A stretch of 64,000 bases of DNA from Candidatus Bandiella woodruffii (GTDB lineage Bacteria; Pseudomonadota; Alphaproteobacteria; Rickettsiales; Midichloriaceae): NCBI RefSeq assembly GCF_034359465.1, contig NZ_CP110820.1:984501-1048500 (forward strand), given 5' to 3'. The notes under the pieces were generated by a model that did not search any database, was not told where the DNA came from, and was given only the letters and a program-made list of their open reading frames with translations. Below, piece after piece: positions 18,695-25,207 of the stretch (positions are counted from its first letter, which is position 1; the number at the start of each line of letters is the position of its first letter). A program made the position numbers and the translations under genes.

Positions 18695-18727
18695 GAGGGA
18701 GATTCAGCAATGGATCTCTCTACTCGA

Positions 18728-19080
18728 TTAAGTGTTCCGACTTTCCAAAGGCTCTGTGGCATCTGGACGGTTGGATTAGAAGGCGTCTTCGTTCTTACAG
18801 GATAAAACAGCGTAAAAGAAAATTCTCGATCAAAACTTTTCTAACTGCTCATGGTGTATCTCAGCGATCTAGCTGGTCACTTGCTTGCTCTAGAAAAGGT
18901 TGGTGGAGAAAATCTCTATCTCATGCTGCTCACCAGGCTCTCAATTTAAAGTATTTTGAGAGGAACAACCTATTTTCCATGTATACATCTTTTGTTAAAC
19001 ACAAATCTGAAACCGCCGTATGCGACATCGCTTGTACGGTGGTGTGAGAGGGAGATTCAGCAATGGATCTCTCTACTCGA
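18728..19080 (+). repeat. 353-bp direct tandem duplication of the intron 3' end
   Basis: Bases 18375-18727 and 18728-19080 are near-identical and directly adjacent. A short TTA shared at the starts of both units and just after the second is the likely microhomology. The second unit encodes a 5'-less maturase tail and a second domain V/VI pair. Confidence 0.9.
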
Positions 19081-19280
19081 TTATGAAGATTTGTTGAATG
19101 TTGTGACCCCTATAGGTTTTTTTTACGTACTGATCTCATGCGTACTGTTTAGAGTATATATGGACTATGTACCTGAGTTGATTGACGCTTTAGGAGGAAT
19201 GGCAAAACAACCATTGAAAAATCTCTACGGAGGAACACCAGGTAGTCAAAGTGGCATGATGTTTGATGGGGGAAATGCTA

Positions 19281-19288
19281 TAAACAAC
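19281..19288. repeat. 8-bp target duplication of IS1-b (left)
   Basis: TAAACAAC occurs immediately before the element here and immediately after it at 20092-20099, an exact 8-bp duplication as expected for IS1-family insertion. Confidence 0.9.
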
Positions 19289-20091
19289 GGGAGTGTTTTA
19301 AAAGGGATAGGAAAGAAGAAAAGAATGTGATATAAGGAGAGGGAAGGAAAAAAGAAAGGGAAAAATGGAGAAAATAGAATGTAAATATTGCAAAGGGAAA
19401 GAGGTATCAAAAAATGGATATGCAAGGAAAAAGCAGAGATACAAATGTAAGAGTTGTAATAAAAACTTTACAGAAGGAGATGGTAGGAAGAATTGGAAAT
19501 ATGGTAATAAAGAGAGGAGCATGGTGATAAAGATGTATCTAAATAACTGCGGAATTAGGAGGATAGCTCACATATTAAATATCCCGTTAAGTACAGTATT
19601 TTATTGGATCAAACAAGCAGGGAAAGTAGTAGATGAGATGGTGACGAATCAAAAGATAGAGGGAGATAAGAAGCGTATAGAGATATTAGAGATGGATGAG
19701 CTATATACATACGTCAAAAAAAAGAGAATAAAACAAGAATATGGACTGCTGTCGATAGGGACAGATTCAAAACTGTTGCGTTTAAAGTAGGTTCAGGTGA
19801 TAAAGAAAATTACGTAGATTTAGCTCGTGAGCTAGGAGAAAAATACCAAATTCGTTATATGTGTACAGATGGGTATGAGGTCTATTGTCATTATAAAATT
19901 GCTCAAATACATCTGCAGACAAAGTCTGAAACTTGTTTGGTTGAGAGCTTCAATTCCTCCTTAAGGGATATGCTTGCTAGATTAAATCGCAAGACTAAAC
20001 GCTTTAGCAAGTGTTCTGAAATGCTAAGATTATCCCTTGTTTTATTTTTTAACAAAGCTTTAGCTCTTTCTATCTATTTATGAACACTCCC
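19289..20091 (+). mobile_element. IS1-b element, complete, 803 bp
   Basis: Ends are GGGAGTGTT at left and AACACTCCC at right, flanked by an exact 8-bp direct repeat TAAACAAC. It differs clearly from IS1-a in sequence. It interrupts the membrane-protein fragment between its IN and NLRTK codons; removal of the element and one repeat restores the frame. Confidence 0.92.
19365..20083 (+). CDS. IS1-b transposase, two frames joined by a -1 slip
   Basis: Frame A (19365-19790) has zinc-finger cysteines CKYCKGKEV and CKSCNKNF, a helix-turn-helix and the first DDE aspartate in EMDELYTYV. Immediately after this a run AAAAAAAAG lets a -1 slip pass into frame B, which reads KENKTRIWTAVDRDRFKTVAF, then CTDGYEVY with the second aspartate, and ends NKALALSIYL. 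This is the classical IS1 arrangement (A-rich slippery heptamer), and nothing else looks damaged, so this copy may be active. Confidence 0.8.
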
Positions 20092-20470
20092 TAAACAACT
20101 TGAGAACTAAAATTCAAGAATCCATACAGCAGTCTGATGCATACAAAAGGATGAGCAGTACGCTGGGTAATGCAGTTCAAAGGCTAAGTCCTCTTTATGG
20201 TATAGACTGGCTCGCTTCCAAAGCTCTTGCAAAGCATGGAGTTAAGCAGGGTGATATGCTAAAATCAATAAGCAATCTGTACCTTGGGGCAGAGAAAGCC
20301 ATCAGTAAAACTAGCAATGTTGTTAGCGAACAACTATCCGGCACATATGATAGCATTATGTCTAATCAAAATAATGGCCTAAATGTTGTTGACATAAATG
20401 ATGAGGTCAAAAAAGGCAATTTATACTGGGATACATTTAAAGATAAAACGAAAAAGAACGCTTATTATAT

Positions 20471-20599
20471 GGTTCTGTCGCATCTGTGAAAATTCAGTGC
20501 AAAAAGTGAAAAGTGAAAATTTCAAAGTGCGGAAAATCGGGAGTTAAAAATTCTTAATTTTTACTTTTTATTTCAAAAATTAACAGATGCGACAGAACC
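20471..20599 (+). mobile_element. MITE copy 1 (129 bp, ends shared with IS6-C)
   Basis: It starts GGTTCTGTCGCATCTGTGAA and ends ACAGATGCGACAGAACC, a 17-bp perfect inverted repeat identical to the left terminal repeat of IS6-C. The interior has no coding capacity. Other copies are at 29211-29340, 29554-29682 and 40600-40728. Confidence 0.88.
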
Positions 20600-20704
20600 T
20601 CAAAATGTAGCCAGAGCTTAATCGTAAGATCGACAACTTCTTCAGATTTTGAAACTACCTTTGTTTTTCTGGTCATTCTTGCAATTCTGTGCCTTGTGTT
20701 TGAA
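20600..20704 (-). mobile_element. IS1-a internal fragment
   Basis: About 105 bp matching the minus-strand IS1-a copy at 57093-57197, covering the end of the transposase (KLWLHF region to the IARMTRKTK block). Both ends of the element are absent. Confidence 0.8.
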
Positions 20705-20706
20705 GT

Positions 20707-20740
20707 ATGACGACGCCAACTTTTGAAGCTAGCGTAGTAT
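20707..20740 (+). repeat. dispersed ~35-bp repeat, copy 2
   Basis: ATGACGACGCCAACTTTTGA followed by AGCTAGCGTAGTAT; related to the copies at 1281-1315 and 20924-20958. The ~185 bp between copies 2 and 3 holds no ORF that I recognise. Confidence 0.5.
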
Positions 20741-20923
20741 ACAGCTATAAATAAGGTTATGCAGAAGCTACGTTATGTGCTAGTATGTTGCGTTATTACG
20801 CAACTAAAACATTTTAATTGATGGCGTTCATATTACTCACATAACTTTAAAGAGAGCAAGGAGTATGAGTGATAAGCATGAGAAGCATATAAAAGTACGC
20901 AACTAAATGCAAAGTCCAAAAAT

Positions 20924-20958
20924 ATGACAACGCCAATTTTTGAAGTTAGCGGAGTATA
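20924..20958 (+). repeat. dispersed ~35-bp repeat, copy 3
   Basis: ATGACAACGCCAATTTTTGA followed by AGTTAGCGGAGTATA. It ends about 35 bp upstream of the rluC start and may overlap its promoter. Confidence 0.5.
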
Positions 20959-20993
20959 TAGATTGTATTATTAAAAACATATGAGGTCCTCTA

Positions 20994-21926
20994 ATGGAAA
21001 TAAGAACTTTGCAAGTAGAAAAAAATGATGATGGACTGAGGCTAGATAGATGGTTTTATAGAAATTTACCATCTATGCCGTTTGTTGTTGTGGCAAAATT
21101 GATAAGAAAAGGACAGGTCAGAATTGATGGTAAAAGAGCGAAGATTAATTCTTATGTAAAATCAGAACAGATCATCAGGACCCCAGTAATAGAATTTGAA
21201 GAACACAAACGGCAGCCTGATGTAAAACCAAACAATTTCAATAGTACCAAAGCGGCAATACTAAAATCCGTGATCTTTGAAGATGAGAATTTGATGGTGC
21301 TTAATAAACAATATGGCTTATGCGTTCAAGATGGCACAAATGTGAGTATTTCTATAGATCGTATTCTAAGGCTGGCTGGTATTGAAGCAAAAATCGTCCA
21401 CAGAATTGACAAGAAAACAACAGGTCTGCTAATATTGGCAAAAAGCTCCTATGCTGCTGCAGAAATTAGCAAATTATTTCGGGATAAAGACATCAACAAG
21501 ACCTATTTAGCAATTTTATGTGGGGTGCCAGAGGAAAGAAAAGGAGTTATTCAAACGGTGATTCCAAAGTTTGAATCAGATTCGTCAAAAGAGCAAGCTG
21601 CAGAGACTAAATTCCGAGTCCTAGTTACATATCAAGATATGTTGTCATTGGTTGAGATGACCCCTCTAACCGGCAGAAAACATCAGATTAGGTTGCATAG
21701 TAAAGAAATAAACTGCCCGATACTGGGAGACTCAAAAAACAAATATCGCGGCAGTGGCAATAAAAATAGTGTATACAAAAATGCCAAACTTCACTTACAT
21801 GCTTATTCTTTAAGCTTTAAGTTATTTGACAAAACTTATAATTTAAAAGCAAAACTCCCTGATCATTTTTTGGACACCATGACAAAATATTTTCCAACTG
21901 CAAAAATTAAGGGGTATGACTTCTAA
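20994..21926 (+). CDS. rluC: RluC/RluD-type 23S rRNA pseudouridine synthase
   Basis: The 310-residue protein has an N-terminal S4 RNA-binding domain (LRLDRWFYRNLPSMP...LIRKGQVRIDGKRAK, about 14-51) followed by the RluA-family catalytic domain with the signature HRIDKKTTGLLILAK around residue 138, whose aspartate attacks uridine, and GRKHQIRLH near residue 230. S4 plus RluA domain indicates RluC or RluD; the N-terminal DGLRLDRW style and length favour RluC. It overlaps coaD by 11 bp, starting a run with coaD, an SH3 protein and rpiB. Confidence 0.85.
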   Translation: MEIRTLQVEKNDDGLRLDRWFYRNLPSMPFVVVAKLIRKGQVRIDGKRAKINSYVKSEQIIRTPVIEFEEHKRQPDVKPNNFNSTKAAILKSVIFEDENLMVLNKQYGLCVQDGTNVSISIDRILRLAGIEAKIVHRIDKKTTGLLILAKSSYAAAEISKLFRDKDINKTYLAILCGVPEERKGVIQTVIPKFESDSSKEQAAETKFRVLVTYQDMLSLVEMTPLTGRKHQIRLHSKEINCPILGDSKNKYRGSGNKNSVYKNAKLHLHAYSLSFKLFDKTYNLKAKLPDHFLDTMTKYFPTAKIKGYDF

Positions 21927-22419
21927 ACAGATAGCTATATATCCAGGAACTTTCGACCCAATTACGCTGGGGCACCTTGATGTTATAAAACGCTCTTCCT
22001 TGATATTTGGCAAATTAATAATAGCGGTTGCTGCAAATCCATCTAAAACTCCATTATTCTCTGTTGAAGAAAGGAAGGGGATGATAAAAGAAGAACTCTT
22101 TTATCACGGATTGAAAAACGTTGAAGTAAAATTATTTGACGGATTGCTTGTTGAATTTGTAAAAAAAGAAGGTGCTGTTATAATAGTGCGTGGTTTAAGA
22201 GCTGTAACAGATTTTGAGTATGAGTTCCAGATGTCATTCATTAACAGAACTCTTGACCCCAGCGTTGAAACAATCTTCTTACCAGCAACAGAAGGTGTGC
22301 ATTTCATATCATCAAGTTTTGTGAAAGAAATCACCAGGCTGAAAGGTGATACCAAAAATCTGGTGCCACAAAGGGTGCAAGAAAAACTTATTGCCAAATT
22401 TAGCCATGCAAATAAATAA
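21916..22419 (+). CDS. coaD: phosphopantetheine adenylyltransferase CoaD
   Basis: CoaD transfers AMP to 4'-phosphopantetheine in coenzyme A synthesis. The 167-residue protein shows the nucleotidyltransferase motif YPGTFDPITLGHLDVI (T-x-G-H) at residues 9-24, the conserved VIIVRGLRAVTDFEYEFQM, and the C-terminal ISSSFVKEI motif. Length is normal (about 160). The start overlaps rluC by 11 bp and its end overlaps the next gene by 14 bp. Confidence 0.95.
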   Translation: MTSKQIAIYPGTFDPITLGHLDVIKRSSLIFGKLIIAVAANPSKTPLFSVEERKGMIKEELFYHGLKNVEVKLFDGLLVEFVKKEGAVIIVRGLRAVTDFEYEFQMSFINRTLDPSVETIFLPATEGVHFISSSFVKEITRLKGDTKNLVPQRVQEKLIAKFSHANK

Positions 22420-22936
22420 AACAACGATATTTTTAATATGTTGCATTTTCACACTTATTGCCATTAGCTGTAATGCAGCAGAACTAGGGCAAGTTACAGG
22501 CTTGCCAATCAATAGGTATGTTAGCCTTAAATCTGATGAAATAAAACTGAGGGTTGGCCCTGGCCAAAAATATCAAACCTCGTATATATATCAATGTAAA
22601 AACTGCCCAGTAAAAATCATAGCAGAGTTTGATAATTGGAGAAAAATTCAAGATAAAGACGGTACGCAGGGGTGGGTTCATCAAAGTCTGTTGAGTGGTG
22701 TGAATTACGCAATTATCAAGGATAATAAATTGGCTGCAAACTCAATTTTGAAAAAGGAAATAACAAACAATCACTCACTCATATTTAAAGCTCCGAATGA
22801 AGGCTCTAGCCCTATTGCAAAAGTTGAGTTTGATACGATAGTAAAAGTGCGTAAATGCGAAAACGAATGGTGCAGGGTTGATGCGGGGAATTACACTGGT
22901 TGGATCCAAAAAATAAACTTATGGGGCGTTGAATGA
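22406..22936 (+). CDS. secreted bacterial SH3-domain protein
   Basis: Starting at 22406 the protein has 176 residues: an N-terminal signal peptide (TTIFLICCIFTLIAISCNA, likely cleaved near AA-EL) then two SH3-like beta units with LKSDEIKLRVGPGQKY and GTQGWVHQSLL in the first, and VRKCENEWCRVDAGNYTGWIQ in the second. Such proteins sit in the periplasm and are thought to bind cell-wall peptides. An upstream in-frame ATG at 22346 would place 20 non-hydrophobic residues before the signal peptide, so 22406 is preferred. It overlaps coaD and, by 4 bp, rpiB. Confidence 0.85.
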   Translation: MQINKTTIFLICCIFTLIAISCNAAELGQVTGLPINRYVSLKSDEIKLRVGPGQKYQTSYIYQCKNCPVKIIAEFDNWRKIQDKDGTQGWVHQSLLSGVNYAIIKDNKLAANSILKKEITNNHSLIFKAPNEGSSPIAKVEFDTIVKVRKCENEWCRVDAGNYTGWIQKINLWGVE

Positions 22937-23379
22937 GTATGAAGAAGAAAAATAAGATAGGAATTGCAAGTGATCATGCCGGATATGAATTAAAGCGAGA
23001 ACTTCTCTGTTATCTTGAAGAAACAGTTGTTGACTATGGAACATATAACGACGAACCCGTTGATTACCCTGACCTTGCGGCTGAATTAGTTAAAGATATT
23101 GAACTTGGGCAAATAAATTACGGCATACTAATTTGTGGTTCTGGAATTGGAATGTCCATATGTGCTAACAGGAATAAGTTTGCAAGAGCAGCTTTATGCT
23201 ATAGCATGGAAGCAGCAAAACTTGCAAGAGAGCATAATGATGCCAATATATTGGTGCTAGGAGCTAGATTTACACCATTTGAGGATTCAAAAAATATCTT
23301 AGACATATTCTTAAATACAAAATTCGATGGTGGCAGGCATCTAAGAAGAATAAAAAAGTATAGTGCTTCGAATTTGTAG
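22933..23379 (+). CDS. rpiB: ribose-5-phosphate isomerase B
   Basis: RpiB interconverts ribose 5-phosphate and ribulose 5-phosphate. The 148-residue protein has the substrate-binding ASDHAGYELK at the N-terminus, the catalytic loop CGSGIGMSICANR with its cysteine near residue 71, and ANILVLGARF. It overlaps the SH3 gene by 4 bp (ATGA). About 50 bp after the stop an IS6-B element begins, so whatever normally follows has been displaced. Confidence 0.93.
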   Translation: MSMKKKNKIGIASDHAGYELKRELLCYLEETVVDYGTYNDEPVDYPDLAAELVKDIELGQINYGILICGSGIGMSICANRNKFARAALCYSMEAAKLAREHNDANILVLGARFTPFEDSKNILDIFLNTKFDGGRHLRRIKKYSASNL

Positions 23380-23429
23380 AGACCGCTGATACTTTTACGG
23401 GCAAAGCAGCCAAAGCTATCAAGTCTCTC

Positions 23430-24282
23430 GGCACCGTCAAGTTAATGGAGGTAAGGGCGTGACAGAGCATCTTTTTGAAAATTATGCAGCAGCTATGGAT
23501 TGAGCGGCGTGATCCCAAATAGATTTAGCTTCAAAAAACATTTCTTTTTGCTTGCTAGAACTGTTAATATACCTGCCCACATCTACTGAAAATATGTTCC
23601 TTATTTTTCCCATCAAAGAAAGAGTTTGCTGTACCCCAGAAGGAGATTTGAATTTTATTAGGCATTTCTCTTTCCTGCGTGTTGGTTGGTGTGCATTTTC
23701 AACCCTATTATTTAATCCTTTATGGCGCCTATGCTCTGTTTTAGGGCACATTTCTTTTATAGGTTTGGTATAGCTTTTTAATTTATCTGTCACGATTACT
23801 CTGGGTACTGGATTTGATTGTAATAATCTTGATAAAAACCTTATCGCAGACTTTTTATTACGTCTGGTCTGTAGGAAGACATCTATCTCATATCCATCTT
23901 CATCTACAGCTCTCCACAAAATAAAATATTTACCGTTAATTTTAATGCTCATCTCATCCAAATGCCATTTATCCTTTGCTTTCCTCTACTTCTTCTTGAT
24001 TATATCTAAAAACCTTTTTCCAAATTTAATACACCATGCTCTTATCGTTTCATGGCTTACTTCTATACCCCTGTATAACAACTCTTCTGCTACGTCTCTA
24101 TAACTCAAATTAAATCTGTGGTACAACCAAACTGCATGTCCTATTATCACCATTGGATATCTGTATCTGCTCGCTCTTTCTTCCATTGTTTTTCTATTAT
24201 TTTTTATTTTGCTCCAATTTACTATTTTTTCCCTCTTCTCTCAATACCTTTTGCACCTCAACTTTTTTAACTTGACGGTGCC
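23430..24282 (-). mobile_element. IS6-B element, complete ends, 853 bp
   Basis: Bounded by perfect 16-bp inverted repeats GGCACCGTCAAGTTAA. Flanks (AGTCTCTC left, TACAGAAT right) do not match, so no target duplication remains; recombination with another copy or loss is likely. Confidence 0.92.
23482..24186 (-). pseudogene. IS6-B transposase with an internal TAG
   Basis: The 235-codon gene has an N-terminal helix-turn-helix region (YRDVAEELLYRGIEVSHET) and an IS6-type DDE domain (HLDEMSIKINGKYFILWRAVD, IVTDKLKSY). Codon 67, a CAG in the 49.8-kb and 57.8-kb copies, is TAG here (23986-23988). Unlike those copies, codon 38 is an intact TAC (Tyr). Confidence 0.88.
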
Positions 24283-24486
24283 TACAGAATAGGACGCAAA
24301 GCCCAGTGTATATTTTTTCTATTTTGTTCATTCTCTGAAAGCATCACATATCATAGTCCACAGTATGTGTTATTTTTTTATATTAAGCAACAAAATACTA
24401 AAAACCGCTGCAGCATTAGAAAGCAAGTAACGCAATGCGAAGTCTGCAGACTCTCCAAGTAGAAATAATTATTCTTTACGGTCTTT
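24283..24486. other. intergenic DNA between IS6-B and plsC
   Basis: About 200 bp of AT-rich DNA without a supported gene. The convergent plsC gene ends at 24487. Confidence 0.4.
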
Positions 24487-25203
24487 TTAACTTCTACATA
24501 GATCATCACTATGACAGTCTATGGTGGTTTTTAAATATTTTAACAATTCGTCCTTATTTGTTTTAGTGTTAACTGAAGGAAGCACCTTCAAAACTACAGT
24601 TCCTGGATACTTCCACCACGACCCTTTAGGCCAAAAAACACCAGAATTAACAGCAACTGGAATAATAGGGGTATTGGGAAACTTATTGTGCAGTGCTGCA
24701 ATCCCTGCTTGATACTCTACAGAATCAAATGGTTTAACTCTTGTTCCTTCTGGAAAAATTATAACACTTCGATTTTCTCCTAAACTTTTCTCGCAAGCCC
24801 TCAACAACTGTTTCAATGCTAACATACCGCCATTTCTGTCAATCGGGATCATTCCCATGTGCTGTAGAAACCATCCATAAAATGGTATGCTAAGCAGCTC
24901 TTTTTTGATTACATATACGGGAAACTTCAGATATTGTAAGAAAAATGCCGTTTCTATCACTGATTGATGCTTGCATGCTATTATGAATGGGGATTTAGGT
25001 AGGTTCTCTGCGCTTAAAATTTCCACTTTGATATTGCAGATAAACCTCAAGGCCCTTATCACCACATAAGACCATGAAATGCCTAATATAGACATAATTT
25101 TGGGATTCCTAAGAAAAAATAAAGGAGATAAAGTTGCTGATATCAAAACCGTCCAAACTGGCAAGAATATATTAAAAATCAAAGACCTAATAAAAAGCGA
25201 CAT
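24487..25203 (-). CDS. plsC: 1-acyl-sn-glycerol-3-phosphate acyltransferase (PlsC family)
   Basis: PlsC acylates lysophosphatidic acid to phosphatidic acid at the inner membrane. The 238-residue protein has an N-terminal hydrophobic segment, the acyltransferase motif I CKHQSVIET (the H-x4-E variant usual in alphaproteobacteria, instead of H-x4-D), motif II region YGWFLQHMGMIPIDRNGG, motif III FPEGTRVKPF and motif IV PIIPVAVNSG. It lies 4 bp after the ileS stop on the same strand, so the two are probably one transcript. Confidence 0.92.
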   Translation of the reverse strand: MSLFIRSLIFNIFLPVWTVLISATLSPLFFLRNPKIMSILGISWSYVVIRALRFICNIKVEILSAENLPKSPFIIACKHQSVIETAFFLQYLKFPVYVIKKELLSIPFYGWFLQHMGMIPIDRNGGMLALKQLLRACEKSLGENRSVIIFPEGTRVKPFDSVEYQAGIAALHNKFPNTPIIPVAVNSGVFWPKGSWWKYPGTVVLKVLPSVNTKTNKDELLKYLKTTIDCHSDDLCRS

Positions 25204-25207
25204 ACAT

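Larger units (their letters stand above)
16862..19080 (+). mobile_element. group II intron with tandemly duplicated 3' end
   Basis: The 5' boundary GTGCGCCGGGC fits the group II consensus GUGYG and abuts IS6 sequence exactly. About 425 bp of structured leader precede a reverse transcriptase ORF (17288-18694). A domain V-like hairpin (CCGCCGTATGCG...CTTGTACGGTGG) at about 18661-18692 and a domain VI-like hairpin (GGGAGAT...GATCTCTC) follow. A 353-bp segment (18375-18727), holding the last ~105 codons, domain V and domain VI, is repeated directly at 18728-19080 with one difference noticed (CCT versus GCT). Confidence 0.82.
19084..20470 (+). pseudogene. membrane-protein C-terminal fragment, possibly VirB6/TrbL-like, split by IS1-b
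   Basis: With the IS1-b element (19289-20091) and one target duplication removed, one frame runs from the intron end to the MITE at 20471. It has a membrane helix (TPIGFFYVLISCVLFRVYM) followed by LIDALGGMAKQPLKNLYGG, a Gly-rich stretch, and a hydrophilic helical tail (TKIQESIQQSDAYKRM...). A terminal hydrophobic segment then a long hydrophilic tail is the pattern of Rickettsiales VirB6 paralogues. The 5' part is missing beyond the intron and the 3' end is cut by MITE copy 1. Family assignment is tentative. Confidence 0.5.

Noticed and set aside
18667-19047. 126-codon ORF as a separate gene
   Set aside because: It is the second copy of the maturase tail, created by the tandem duplication.
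19298-19522. Minus-strand hydrophobic ORFs over IS1 N-termini (also at 15674, 38023 and 57584)
   Set aside because: They are antisense shadows of the Lys/Cys-rich IS1 zinc-finger region.
23380-23429. Possible coding remnant (ETADTFTGKAAKAIKSL) between rpiB and IS6-B
   Set aside because: Only about 17 codons, no recognisable family, too short to support.
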